Below, piece by piece: positions 29,001-38,477 of a stretch of DNA of 64,000 nt; within the stretch, counting starts at the first letter, position 1; every line of letters begins with the position of its first letter. Below the pieces are notes generated by a model. It did not search any database, was not told where the DNA came from, and saw only the letters and a program-made list of their open reading frames with translations. The stretch spans positions 29,552,792 through 29,616,791 of the forward strand of contig OW387135.1 of assembly GCA_936440205.1 (NCBI GenBank), given 5' to 3'. A program made the translations under genes and the position numbers. This stretch comes from Lepidonotus clava. Taxonomy: Eukaryota > Annelida > Polychaeta > Phyllodocida > Polynoidae.

Positions 29001-30502
29001 GCCACCCGTCGGAGGGCCGCATGGCGTTGCGGCACCACTCGCAACCCTTGCTGTACTACGCCGAGCAGGCTGCGGAGAGGCAGGGCGCTGCGGCCGCCGC
29101 CGCCGCTGCCGTTAACCCGACCGCCATCCTGGTGCCCCCTCCCCCACCGCCGCCGGCCGAGCACCGCTACTCGGCGCACACGAGCGGCTATTTCCCCACG
29201 CTACAGCCGCCTGCCCGCGACCTCAGCAGTCCCGTGCAGCCGGACATGCCCCTGACCACCTTCAGCATCGGCGGCGGCGACGACGAAGACGACGACGATG
29301 ATGAGGAGAGCGACGGGGACGGCAGCGACCAGGACCTGCTCAACCCCAACACTGTGTTCGCCCCGCGGGAGGACGGGGCCCCTGAATCATATCACGCGGC
29401 CGACACGGGCCCCAGGCCGCTGGAGGAGGAGGAGGAGGAGGACGATGACCCGAACTCCACGGAGAGACCGGTCACTGTGAATAGCGTTCACTTGGTGGAG
29501 AACCCAGAGCGGTGCAACCCCGAGAAAGAGGACTGTGTGTACCGCCCACAGACTGCGTCGCTGGCGTCGTCATCGTCGGCGGCGTCGTCCTCGTCCTCCA
29601 TGGGCAACAACAACAACAACCAAAGTGGTCACACAGCTAGTCCAGCGTCGACTACAACAGCAATAACTGCCTTGCGGCCGGAGACAGAGACTCTGAGCGC
29701 GGGGAAGCCCGCCCCGTGCCACCCGCCGGCGTCGGCCGTCTGCATGGCGGCCGAGTCGACGGCGGCGGCCGCATTGACGAACTGTTCTCTCCGAGAAGAG
29801 GAGGCAGAGGAAATCAGTAACCACAATACTCACGCGTCATGTGATGGAGAGCCCGAGAGTGGCGAGACCAGGAACAATTCCCAAACTGTACAGCGGGACG
29901 ATGAGAGTCCCCTAGCCCGACATGCTACTTGTTCTGCTACTACTACTTCTTCTACTATTACTTCTAACCCCCTACCCACTGCCAACATCCCAGCCACGTC
30001 GACCCCTGTACCCACCCGCACCCCGAGCCCTCCCCCGTACGGGGACACATCCATGTACCCCGACACCTCCCCACCCACCTCCCCCGACCAAGAAGCACTG
30101 CCCCCTGTCTTTCCCGGGGGTGCGGACACTAACCCTTGCAGTGCTAAGGTCGCCGACTGTACGTCGTCGTTACCCTGTAGTAACCCCAGCCCCAACAAGG
30201 TGAGCCCCCCGAGTATTATTACTACCCCCACCCACCACGCAGCTGCCGCCCCCGCCCCTGGAGGCAACGACGGGCGGAGGTCGGCGGCTGGCGAGGACAG
30301 CTCCAAGAGGGGCGCCGCCACCATTCCCAATGCCATGGTGATCGACGAAACGGACGCGGAGGGCGTGAGACAGTCGGGCATTGCCTCCAGTACCACCACC
30401 CCGGTGGGCTCCAGTAGTAGCCTGACGCCGACGGACAACAGCCGACGGCGGCGCCAGGAGGAAGACGAGGAGATAGCGAGAAGTTCGGAAGAATACGTAT
30501 GA
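1741..30502 (+). CDS. Cav3: T-type (Cav3) voltage-gated calcium channel alpha-1 subunit, 3' part of gene (18 exons)
   Basis: Low-voltage-activated calcium channel of the plasma membrane. Joined exons: 1741-2006, 2570-2772, 7179-7518, 7916-8128, 9007-9075, 9469-9653, 10257-10383, 10882-11013, 11384-11473, 11836-12070, 16165-16316, 17063-17172, 21912-22042, 22376-22525, 23075-23352, 24327-24446, 26881-27019, 28584-30502. All have AG/GT borders and compatible phases, giving 1618 residues to the stop. Seen: II-III linker, domain III with S4 ([11 protein letters not shown]) and pore SKDGW, domain IV with S4 ([20 protein letters not shown]) and pore TGDNW. Aspartate in both pores is the T-type EEDD signature; L- and N-type channels have Glu there. 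The strings NFDNLGQALM and CEGLGKHA match the Cav3 family closely. Domains I and II must lie upstream of position 1. The C-terminal tail is unusually long and low in complexity. Identity as Cav3 is firm; vertebrate paralogue naming (G/H/I) does not apply. Confidence 0.96.
2164..2312. mobile_element. Short non-autonomous DNA transposon (hAT-like MITE)
   Basis: Terminal inverted repeats start CAGGGGCGGAT at the left end, and the complement ATCCGCCCCTG lies at the right end. The element is flanked by a direct TAGGC on both sides (2159-2163 and 2313-2317). Internal sequence has a G-run and no ORF. This TIR type is common in marine invertebrate genomes; the hAT assignment is tentative. Confidence 0.6.
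2570..2772 (+). CDS. Cav3: Cav3 exon: II-III linker
   Basis: Acceptor TATTTGCAG, donor CAG|GTGACT; phase 0 in, 2 out. It encodes a basic, Ser-rich linker ([17 protein letters not shown]) followed by an acidic DSGDDGEGD patch and an RRSS basophilic kinase-type site. Confidence 0.87.
4552..4641 (+). CDS. Cav3: Weaker candidate Cav3 cassette exon, II-III linker
   Basis: A 90-nt open stretch after a C/T-rich tract ending CCAACATAG, with donor CGCAG|GTAGTA, again phase 2/2. It would encode 30 residues rich in Thr and His and ending TPFTPRYR. The flanking sequence is generally C-rich, so a chance ORF is quite possible. Confidence 0.2.
4742..4870 (+). CDS. Cav3: Candidate Cav3 cassette exon in the II-III linker
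   Basis: This 129-nt open stretch has a strong acceptor (CTCTTTTTTGACAG) and a donor CATAG|GTAGAC. It is phase 2 in and 2 out, so it can be inserted between the 2570-2772 and 7179-7518 exons without shifting the frame. It would add 43 residues starting with [18 protein letters not shown] and ending in a TPLSPPPHR proline cluster. It is more GC-rich than its flanks. No homologue is recognised; the call rests on splice sites, phase and openness only. Confidence 0.4.
7179..7518 (+). CDS. Cav3: Cav3 exon: II-III linker with SP/RQNS repeat array
   Basis: Acceptor TTATTTCAG, donor AGG|GTTCGT; phase 2 in, 0 out. It encodes about six imperfect 10-12-residue repeats built on (R/T)LSPxNSIKS or SRQNSxxS, followed by an acidic segment ([12 protein letters not shown]). 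In the DNA the repeats are about 36 nt long. The motifs resemble proline-directed (SP) and basophilic (RxxS) phosphorylation sites; this is inference. Confidence 0.88.
7916..8128 (+). CDS. Cav3: Cav3 exon: end of II-III linker and segment IIIS1
   Basis: Acceptor CATTTCAG, donor ATG|GTGAGT; phase 0/0. It opens with a Cys-rich stretch ([10 protein letters not shown]) and then IIIS1 ([19 protein letters not shown]) followed by ERPDIP, the conserved Cav3 S1-S2 loop. Confidence 0.95.
8427..8478 (+). repeat. Tandem duplication, 26 bp x 2, in Cav3 intron
   Basis: Two copies of a 26-bp unit beginning TCTGACATGTTAGTATTAAT, differing by one base. It lies in the intron between the IIIS1 and IIIS2 exons and looks like a recent slippage event. 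Confidence 0.8.
9007..9075 (+). CDS. Cav3: Cav3 exon: segment IIIS2
   Basis: A short 69-nt exon, phase 0/0, between TTTCCAG and GTAAGG. It encodes [20 protein letters not shown] plus AVK, the S2 helix of the domain III voltage sensor with its conserved acidic residue. Confidence 0.94.
9469..9653 (+). CDS. Cav3: Cav3 exon: IIIS2-S3 loop, IIIS3 and IIIS4
   Basis: Acceptor CACCTAG, donor AAG|GTACTT; phase 0 in, 2 out. It contains [18 protein letters not shown] (S3) and the arginine-bearing S4 [14 protein letters not shown], the domain III voltage sensor. Confidence 0.95.
10257..10383 (+). CDS. Cav3: Cav3 exon: IIIS4-S5 linker and IIIS5
   Basis: Acceptor TCTAACAG, donor CAG|GTGAGG; phase 2 in, 0 out. 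It encodes [20 protein letters not shown] and the S5 helix [19 protein letters not shown], nearly invariant in Cav3 channels. Confidence 0.96.
10882..11013 (+). CDS. Cav3: Cav3 exon: domain III extracellular turret
   Basis: Acceptor TTCTTTCAG, donor CAG|GTAAGT; phase 0/0. It encodes [13 protein letters not shown], an NKT N-glycosylation sequon, two further Cys positions typical of the Cav3 S5-pore loop, and KYNFDNLGQ. Confidence 0.96.
11384..11473 (+). CDS. Cav3: Cav3 exon: domain III pore loop
   Basis: A 90-nt exon, phase 0/0. It encodes [19 protein letters not shown], the pore helix with the domain III selectivity-filter Asp (KDGW), then [11 protein letters not shown]. Confidence 0.96.
11836..12070 (+). 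CDS. Cav3: Cav3 exon: IIIS6 and III-IV linker
   Basis: Acceptor TTTTGCAG, donor GATG|GTTGGT; phase 0 in, 1 out. It encodes IIIS6 ([19 protein letters not shown]), [12 protein letters not shown], and a basic linker with [16 protein letters not shown]. Read-through of the donor would add about 16 codons before a stop at 12118-12120. The 4.1-kb intron that follows is where vertebrate Cav3 genes carry optional linker exons; I could not find one here. Confidence 0.94.
12071..16164. other. Cav3 intron between IIIS6 and IVS1, 4.1 kb
   Basis: AT-rich. The region near 14580-14830 contains GTTGCCATGGTTACC and resembles the inner parts of the inverted-repeat elements at 42351 and 49475. No exon can be supported. 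Confidence 0.5.
16165..16316 (+). CDS. Cav3: Cav3 exon: III-IV linker and IVS1
   Basis: Acceptor TAATCACAG, donor GAG|GTGAGA; phase 1 in, 0 out. It encodes [20 protein letters not shown] and IVS1 ([20 protein letters not shown]). Confidence 0.95.
17063..17172 (+). CDS. Cav3: Cav3 exon: segment IVS2
   Basis: Acceptor TGTTTTCAG, donor ATAG|GTAACG; phase 0 in, 2 out. It encodes [19 protein letters not shown] and [12 protein letters not shown], the IVS2 helix and the cytoplasmic S2-S3 turn. Confidence 0.95.
17173..21911. other. Cav3 intron between IVS2 and IVS3, 4.7 kb
   Basis: AT-rich with short dinucleotide runs. A somewhat more GC-rich patch lies near 19060-19330. No alternative copy of the IVS3 exon and no recognisable gene was found. 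Confidence 0.5.
21912..22042 (+). CDS. Cav3: Cav3 exon: IVS3 and start of IVS4
   Basis: Acceptor TTATTTTTAG, donor CGAG|GTAAGC; phase 2 in, 1 out. It encodes [20 protein letters not shown] (S3) and [16 protein letters not shown] (start of S4). It follows a 4.7-kb intron. Confidence 0.96.
22376..22525 (+). CDS. Cav3: Cav3 exon: end of IVS4, S4-S5 linker and IVS5
   Basis: Acceptor TTTCTTTCAG, donor CTAG|GTAGGT; phase 1/1. It encodes [39 protein letters not shown] and [11 protein letters not shown]. Confidence 0.97.
22908..23074 (+). repeat. About four degenerate 44-bp tandem units ending at a Cav3 splice acceptor
   Basis: Units start with CTGCTCAC or CTGCTCGT and share an ATTCAAAC(A/G)CTC core. 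They begin at about 22908, 22953, 22996 and 23041. The last unit runs directly into the CCACACAG acceptor of the domain IV pore exon, so part of its pyrimidine tract derives from the repeat. Confidence 0.7.
23075..23352 (+). CDS. Cav3: Cav3 exon: domain IV pore loop and IVS6
   Basis: Acceptor CTCCACACAG, donor GAG|GTATGT; phase 1 in, 0 out. It encodes [15 protein letters not shown], the pore with selectivity Asp ([14 protein letters not shown]), a Cys-bearing post-pore loop ([13 protein letters not shown]) and IVS6 ([17 protein letters not shown]). Confidence 0.97.
24327..24446 (+). CDS. Cav3: Cav3 exon: proximal C-terminal helix
   Basis: Acceptor TTAATGTAG, donor GAC|GTAAGT; phase 0/0. It encodes a highly charged helix ([20 protein letters not shown]), which corresponds to the EESNKEA...ELEAE region just after IVS6 in vertebrate Cav3. 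Confidence 0.9.
25526..25618 (+). CDS. Cav3: Candidate acidic cassette exon in the Cav3 C-terminal tail
   Basis: A 93-nt open stretch between AACAAG and GTG|GTGAGA, phase 0/0, sitting between two phase-0 exons. It would insert 31 residues dominated by Asp, Asn and Pro ([18 protein letters not shown]). The DNA is a degenerate GATGAT-type repeat, so it may be a simple repeat in an intron that happens to be open. Confidence 0.3.
25769..25840 (+). repeat. Tandem duplication, 36 bp x 2
   Basis: Two adjacent 36-bp copies beginning TTAGAATA(A/C)TTCACATATT, differing at two positions. Intronic, with no evident role. Confidence 0.8.
26881..27019 (+). CDS. Cav3: Cav3 exon: C-terminal tail
   Basis: Acceptor CTTCCTATAG, donor TATG|GTGAGA; phase 0 in, 1 out. 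It encodes [38 protein letters not shown] and an acidic end. The KQTSLP stretch aligns in position with the serine-rich Cav3 tail; conservation is otherwise low. Confidence 0.85.
27020..28583. other. Last Cav3 intron, 1.6 kb
   Basis: AT-rich with no recognised element or alternative exon. Confidence 0.5.
28584..30502 (+). CDS. Cav3: Cav3 terminal coding exon: long low-complexity C-terminal tail
   Basis: Acceptor GGTTGTTGCAG, phase 1 in, open for 638 codons to TGA at 30500-30502. GC content is far above the surroundings. It encodes an intracellular tail with runs of Ala, Pro, Asp/Glu ([17 protein letters not shown]; a second Glu run), Ser, Asn and Thr. Vertebrate Cav3 tails are also long and poorly conserved, but this one is richer in homopolymers. 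It ends [14 protein letters not shown]; the final E-Y-V would fit an acidic (class III) PDZ ligand, which is an inference. The splice into this exon preserves frame (G|AC, Asp), and no other stop-containing frame competes. Confidence 0.9.
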
Positions 30503-33500
30503 CACCGGGTTGGGCGTTTAGTGTCGGTATTCGTTGTTACGCATGATGTCTAGTTTCCGATGATAAGCTCGTCTGTTGTCCTCAGAAAAGCGGCGTGCTC
30601 GTGGTGTGTGCATGCCACAACACGAGGGAGGAGAAACGGGCATTTCACCTGCAGTTGGTCCACCAAGTTATACCAACAGGCCACCTATCAGATCGATTCA
30701 CATTGCTGACGCCACAGGACGCCACTCTGGTTAGGATATGATAGGTCACGTTCTGGAAGCACCAGGGAGTCCTCCTCCAGGGTGTGACAGGCTGGAGCAG
30801 ATGTGGTAGCATGTCGGGTTAGGCACAACACAAAGGACACAGGAGGCACTGTCAGAATATGGGACATTACGGAAGTTACCACCGCCCATATGGGGGCAGT
30901 TCTGGTACGAGTAAAACTGCGATGAACAGTTTAGTCCTGGGCAGTGGTCCACTCGACACACATTAAAGGTGTCCCAACAAATGGCCGGAATGGCCGTCGT
31001 ATTGAAAGCCTGGGAACCTTTATAGTTTGGTCACCTAAAAAACCAGCCTGGTTCGATCCCCGCGAGGGGGAAAAGCGTCTTTCAAATTATGACAGAATAA
31101 GCAGAGGAGGTGAGGCAATATAATGTATAAAATGTTTAATGCAGACACCTCTTCAAAGGGGGAAATAGATTGTGCTTTCACGAAAAAATTATACAAAAAG
31201 AATTAGCCTTAAACCTAATAGAAACACACAACTATCGCAAGAAATTATGAAGTAAGCCGGTGTTGGATGATGATTTGAACATGTGGAGTACAGGAGGATG
31301 GTACTGCTACCGCTTGGGCCGGTTTATTATGTATATTTCTCCATGGTGTTCAGATGATGAGTAAGACGTGAGTGTGTCAGCCTTCACTTGGTAATTCGTA
31401 GACGAGCACAGGGTTCTGTGTGTGACTAGAAGTAGTGATGAGTATTGTGAGCTTTCACCATGTGCAATCAATTCTATTTTTGCAATCTACGATGTTATCA
31501 TTAGATCGAATGGTCTTGTTGCAAATTCTGTGTCCAGGCCTCTCTGGAGGAAAGACGCAAGCGGTACACCCAAACTTATTGGTCGTGCAGTTACCAATCT
31601 TCCTGTTACTCCATGATATGATATTGAAATGATATTATCGTGTCATTATATATTCCCAGAATGTTCATATTCACACGAGCTATATGTAACCGACATACTA
31701 AGAATGAGCGTTGTGCACACATGTTTCCTAACAGTACCCATTCATCCGAGACTGGCTTAAAATGCATTGACTCAAGCCATACCCTCAGGCTGGAGATGGT
31801 ATAAATAGATTTTGCTATAGCCTACTGTTCGTGTAAAAGCAACTAAAATGCAAGCGGGTACTGGTGACAGTCTTGGCAAAGACTGGGGTTTCTGTGATAG
31901 TGGTTCAGAGAAATCCCTCTTCACTGGCGCACTTAAGTGCTGATTATGTATGCAAATTACAAAGGACATTTCAACGGCTGTAAGTGCCGGCTTCCGGTGA
32001 CCCCTTTCACTATACGGTGCAGAGTTCTGGAATGCCTATCGCCCGTTTCTGATTCCCAATTCTGATGTAAACCTATTTCTTGTATTCAACCAGTATCTGT
32101 TAGCTTGTCTTAAAGGTGTAAAACGCGATGGAAGTTATTACCTTTATCTGTCTAGAAGAAGACACAGAGGTGAATTGGGGTCGCCATGAGTTGGTTATAA
32201 ATATAGGGTGCGATCGATTTGTACATATATATAAATCTATCTATATCTATATATATATATAAAGAGATGAGACATATTGTTCCCTAATGAAGGGATATAT
32301 AAACGACTGACGTGAACCTTGCAGGCTCGTGTATGTTGCCAAGTTCAATGTAAAAAGAAATAGAGCTGGATTTCGATGGTTTTACAAATTTTGACAAATT
32401 TGATATTTCATATATGGACCAACATATATCATTATATATTATCCAAATCTGAACTGCCTTGGATACATTATAGAGAACTGGGGTACGCGAAATCGATGCA
32501 AACTTACACTAAGTAATACACAGAGGTCAAAGAGAAGGTCGTGCCAGTCAATTAAATCCACTAAATTAAAGTCATTTAACTACTATGGTATGAAGTCGAT
32601 TTCCTTCAGTTCAGATTAGAACAAAGTCGACGATAACTCGCAACCTTTTTTGTGTTGGCTCAAGTGGTTACTATAGAACGATGTACATTGATTGCAATCC
32701 ATTATGAAACAATACGCAGACAGCATTCAATCATTTAAACTATAATTAGCAGAGTCCTGTATCCATGAAGTATATGTAAATGGTTGCGACATTGGGTGAT
32801 AGTATCTAACAGTAGCAAGCACCTATACCATTACTCAGTAAACCAGAAAGTACGACTGTACTAAAAATGTTTGTAGATTATCTCCTCTATTTGTTTTATA
32901 TTGCTGTTAATTGTTAATGACAAAGACTCGTTTGTTGTTGCCCTTGATTAACTAAAAAGGCTCTGCAGATGACTTAGTAGGGTCCTCTTCATGTGTATCG
33001 ATCCCTATGGCATTTATTTTTGTACAGCACTTGGAAAAAAGGAAACAAAGTTAATTGGGTCTTTGGGACAGAGAATGGCATAGTCTGTGACCTTCTAAAG
33101 AGTTACAGTTTCCTGACTGCAGTGCAAGGAACAGGTCCTATCACAAATGTATCATATACATACAATGACTGTGCCAAAACAGGGTCCTTTATAATCTAAG
33201 TGTGTGACGTCACAGTGTTAGGTGCATCCCGTCAACGTGCTAACTGTATGGTATCCCGATGTGTAAGATGGGAACGAACTGGAGTCACATATAAAGCACG
33301 GTTCTTGTTATTTATCGTGAATGTATGAGCAATCTTAGTGTAGAATTTTATTTTTAATTTTCAAGAATTTTCATTTACTGGGGTTTGAATGGTGATACAT
33401 GTTCGTTATCAAGTCTGCGTGGAGAAGAGCGTTTTTTCTCATCATTAATCAGTGTTTTTTGCCGATGTGCGGCATTGTAGTTGCGCTCACATCAGAGACA

Positions 33501-36500
33501 TAAGAGATTTTGTCTGTTTCCCCCCTCTCTATTTCTCGTATACACTCTAAACCTTTAACCAATCCAGCACCATTGAATCACCCCTGTTTTATACACAGAG
33601 AGACACGTTTGTGATTTTAGAGGGTTGTTTGGCATAGGTTTCCCCTAAGTGGGGAAAAAAGCCCACTGGAGGGAGAAATGCCGACTGAAGCGACTGTGAT
33701 GCCATGAAATGTCAGCATTTTCTTTCCTTAGCACACACTCACACATCAACACATCAGACCCATGCACGCACCATCCTTGTTTGTCGGCGGCCTATTGCAG
33801 GTCCTCTGTCGCACGCATTCCTGTTTGAGGTCATTCAATGCAGACAACAACTGAGGGATTATAGCATTGTCTTTCAGACTCTTGAAGCACGAGCACATTG
33901 TCCTTCTTCCCATCACCTGTCCTGTGACACACGCATGTTAATATGTCCATTAGGGCAAAGTCCTTAGGGTCTGTACCATGTAAAGTAAGGAAAATATTAC
34001 AAAAAAAAAGTCTGAAGGAGGAAGAAAAGTAGTTACTTGGTATCATCATTTATTACCATTATCATCATACTCATTATCATTGCTATTGTTGTCGCACTGA
34101 CGATAATAGCACGAGGAGAATTGTAGTAGGTATTTGGGAACTATGAATATGCATTGTACCTAAACTGTGATGTGGTGGTGTACATAAAGTGACATTTATG
34201 ATAGGTTAATCATGCCCTGAGACATATCATGTTTGACGCATGTACATCGTGAATTGTGAATGTATGTTGATGCTGTTGTGAGTACAACTTTTCAGTTATA
34301 ACTAGATACAGTGCGTGGTTATGACCTTTGTTCAAATGCAGATTTTGAATGTCCCCAGAATAAACAAGATATTAATCTACTATGAATTTGATTTTACCTT
34401 CTAGTTAGAATAGACTAAATGGATTCAAACGTAGAGTTTCTCTGACGTCATCGTTGTACATTCTAACGTCAGACTCAGATGACGTTTCCAATGTAAATTC
34501 TTAAACCAGTGATGTGTATAATCTGTCTTTTTACAATGTTTTCATTGTGGTATAACCACACGCAGAATACACAAAACAGTCTGGTCAAATGAGAGGGTTT
34601 TAACGTTGATCTAATCATTATCATAGGTAATTAGTACGCCCTGGATGGGGCGTATTCTATATACGTGTTCAGATTTACTGTTCCTGATGCACTGCAGCAG
34701 AAATTACGAAAACAGGTAACAAAAGGACTACTTTCTTGCACGTGGAAGGTTTCACAGTGGTGAGGATGTCCCTTAGAAGATCTGACCCGGAAAGTATATT
34801 GAGCTATGTTATTGACTTTAGGCTGTGGTGCACTCTAACACCGTGGTTCGTACAGAACCCTGTCATTTCTGATGTTCATGACTAATTAGTGCTTATTTTA
34901 CGTTCATTGGCTGGCCCTTTTCTTTTCCAATAAAATCAAAGTATTTGTGAATATCTATATACCGTGCTTGAAGCTTGATCCTACTAAGTTTATGGTTTGT
35001 CCTTCAGAATTGAAATTGAACCAGATTCAGTGAATTGAGGGAGTAGGAAGGCCATGTCACTGCATGCTTGGCTCTCACATGTCACCTTGACTGCTCTTCT
35101 CTAGCATATAGAACACCTTCAATTAGCCTTTTAGCCTACGGTTAGTTGTGTCTGTAGCCCTAAGCGATTGTGTATCTATAGAAGCCAATCCTTTTGGGGA
35201 CAATTGTCTGGTACGTTAACATTCTACAGTGGTTATTACGTACTAAAGAGTTTTTATCCACTTTTTTCATCATAGTTAATGTTGGAGGTCGCCGCTAGAT
35301 GGCCGCTGTATTTATGACGTCACCGGAAGTGGTGTTCCGGAAGACGTCATATTGGACATTCAGTGGCCATGATTTCTTGCTCATGCAGACAGAGGTCTAG
35401 ATTCTATTAGACTTTTTGAAGCGGTAGACAATTGTTTCAAATAATTGTTGAGATATCGTTATTGACGTTAACTTTGATATCTACCCTGTCGTCGGCATGC
35501 GTGTTTTATCCCTACAACTCCCAATCCCCTGTACCTACACCCAAAAAAGGAAAGGGCTATAGAACCTATCACGGAGGAAGGTGGTTACTGGAATGGCCAT
35601 TATACCAAAAGAGTATTAAAACAAATCTATACTTATATATTAGGAGACTTTCCTCAAATCCATCATGAGTGTCTGTGTCTGCCCAGTCAGTGAGTGTTGA
35701 CGTTCAGTTTTGGTCACTCTTCACGTATGTTAGACTAAATGTTATTTGACCAACCTTTTCACCACGGTCCGGCTTCCAATTGCCAATTTCCACTCTTTGT
35801 GTAGCGGACGGTAATGAGTCGTATCACTTTTCTCTATAAGTCAGTCGGATAATATGCACTCTTACTCTGCACAGCCTTTCTCACGTAATGACTCATACAC
35901 ACACAGAAAGATATTATATATATACACACATTCTGCACCGAGGGGTAAGGGATATCACGAGAAGCCCATAAACAGTTATGTTTATATTTTTGCTAACTTA
36001 TTTTTCATGATCTTGTCAATAGCTGTAAGTATTGAGGGTTCTTGTATTTTGATATTGTACGAAATCTTGTTTAAGAACTACGCCAGTCAAGAGAATGTAA
36101 TATGAACATCAGGGAAGACACAATTTTATATAAATAAAATGGTATGAAAAGACTTTGAGATTTTGTCATCTATGCTGATATATAATATTTGCATTAATTG
36201 TTGTACTCTTTTTATGTACTGTCTTGTGGCATGACCAGTTCAAATGAATCGGGACGGCTTCATACTATTTTTAGCATTCCTTCAATCTCCAATAACACTA
36301 AGCCTTGATATTACACGAACATATTACACCGTCCCAATAAGCAAGTGAAAACCATGGAGTCATCATGTATTCAACATTTTGTCCTTGTTTGACTATTTCC
36401 AATTACAATTAAAATTACAGCTAAATGCTGAAAAACCTTACCTAATGTCGTAATACATGATGCTACGTATACCCAAAAGGTTTTTCTTTTACAATGACCA

Positions 36501-38477
36501 TGCAGAATTATAATCCAATTTGATTTAGATCCTTGCGATCAGACCTTATGATCAAACGTGCTATGTTAAAATCTTACATAACACATTAATTCAGGCCAAG
36601 TCCCGGCTAACGGTTTTGAAAAGTTCTTAGAGGTAATCCTTTATTAGTCGCTACAGTATCCACAATATCAGAGGGGAGCCTTAACACGGGCTTATGGCTT
36701 AATGTAGAATGCACCCACCCCTTAATAAATATAGCCAACGGAGTTGGTGTTCGGAAATTCAAAGTGAAAACATGAAGGGAATTTATAGGAAAAACACCAG
36801 CAGTAGGTCACATATGTCTATACGTCGTCTCATATGGGAAAGAGCGATACGTTTCGTTTACAAATCACAGTATATCGAAATACCATTATATTTCTATTTC
36901 TAACTAAACTTTCAGGGAATTCCTTTTCTTTTAACCTTGTATTTCAATATGACGTAACCTATTATCAAGCAATATAGTGCACCATTTGATAGTTCAAAGA
37001 AAGGTCACGTCTGGTAATGCCATTATTAGGGTAAATTACTGTCTCTATTTAAACAATAGATTTGCTATGTCAAATATAATACATATTATAAGGCTTTAGA
37101 CAGTCAATAATGGGGATCATTTGGTCATGTGTGTCGAATAACAGTTTACATAATTTTCAAAATTATCCAAAAATATCAAGTCTGAAACAGCATGAGTTAG
37201 TTTTGACCGAATCCACTGCGAAATTAAGAGAGAGGAGGTACATCAGATTGGTCGTGTTCAGGTTTCACTCCTTACTTTGAAATACGAATTCGGCGCATTG
37301 GGCGGTGAGATTCAGGGAACTGTGTATATTAAGCAACTGATGTGAAATACACTTTTATGACTAGGGGGGAAATACAGTGGTCAACCTGGTCCTCACCTCC
37401 TTCTCCTTAAGATATAAACAGATAAACCAAAAATCGAAAGTGTAAAAGGAAAAAGAAACAATGTTATGCGCTTGCATGTAAATGTAATAGGCTGCCATCG
37501 AACCCCCTCTAACACGCCCAATCCTAATGTTATTAGATCCTGTGTGAAAGACACAAACTGTTACTCCTTTTTCAAAAGCAAATCAAAATAACATTATAAT
37601 CAAACAAGTTCAACAGTCTTTTTCCTCATCATTAAGACAGACAGAAGTTGTCCAGCAGATTCATTTTTGGACAAACACGAGCTTGGAGATCACATGCACA
37701 TAACCTTGACAGAGCTTTCCGGCGAACACAATGTCATAGTTAACCTGTAAAATAGATATTTATATTGTTCCCGATCTTATAATATTGGCATGAATCTGAT
37801 CTCTCAGTAACTAGTGAACATTAGAATTCAACTGTTCCTATACGTCTTTTGAATACCAGTCAAATGTAGTCAACCTTCCGTCTTCTGTCATTATTACACT
37901 CCTGTTGCAACACACTACCAGTACCACAGACTTGAAGGATGTAATGCATCTGCCTCCGCACAGATTAGTCAAGTCCGCGATCCGTCTTACACCAAGAGTA
38001 TGCCAGTAAAATCCTCACCTAGTTATCCTGTGTTATGCAAAAATGTGTCTCTTCAGTTTTACATCGTCACTATTTCCCTTTCTATATTGGTATCTTCGAA
38101 CCAAAATTGTTTGAAGCATTATTCCACACATGATATAACTGGTTGGTTTTTTTCGCCTTAGAGAATTGAACGCGCACAACTTAATTCGGCAACCTACATG
38201 CACATGTTTTTTTCATATTAACATACAGCCATGTCAAAATATCTTCCATGGATCTGTGACATTACTTTCCAGTCACTAATGAGGATGATTGTACAGCTTT
38301 TTCAAGAGTATGGCGCTCTGCTGGTGGACAGACCTGAACGAAGCGATTTGGATATGGCTTCTTATTGGCCCAGTTGGGAACAAGACCTCTATGGAAGGGT
38401 TCGCTCTGCAGGGTCATGAAAAGGTACATAGACATATTCCTATACTGGTTGTTATAATAGATCTATATTTATATACC
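30503..38477. other. Cav3 3' UTR and intergenic region between convergent genes
   Basis: The 3' UTR end is uncertain: AATAAA hexamers occur at 34359-34364, 34929-34934 and 36133-36138. A CTCF-like/CRE/ETS cluster lies at 35289-35350. A GGTTCGATCCCC string near 31050 resembles a tRNA B box but has no partner A box. ORFs here are short and unrecognised. Confidence 0.5.
35289..35350. promoter_or_regulatory. CTCF-like motif followed by CRE/ETS inverted repeat
   Basis: CGCCGCTAGATGGCCGCT (35290-35307) resembles the animal CTCF core. It is followed by ATGACGTCACCGGAA (35314-35328) and, inverted, TTCCGGAAGACGTCAT (35335-35350), i.e. paired CRE and ETS sites. It lies between two convergent genes. 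Function is inferred from motif shape only. Confidence 0.35.

Noticed and set aside
28631-30505. Long antisense ORFs under the Cav3 terminal exon
   Set aside because: Shadows of a GC-rich, low-complexity coding exon; the sense frame is spliced in phase from Cav3.
31040-31075. GGTTCGATCCCC string resembling a tRNA T arm or B box
   Set aside because: No A box at the right distance and no cloverleaf can be drawn.
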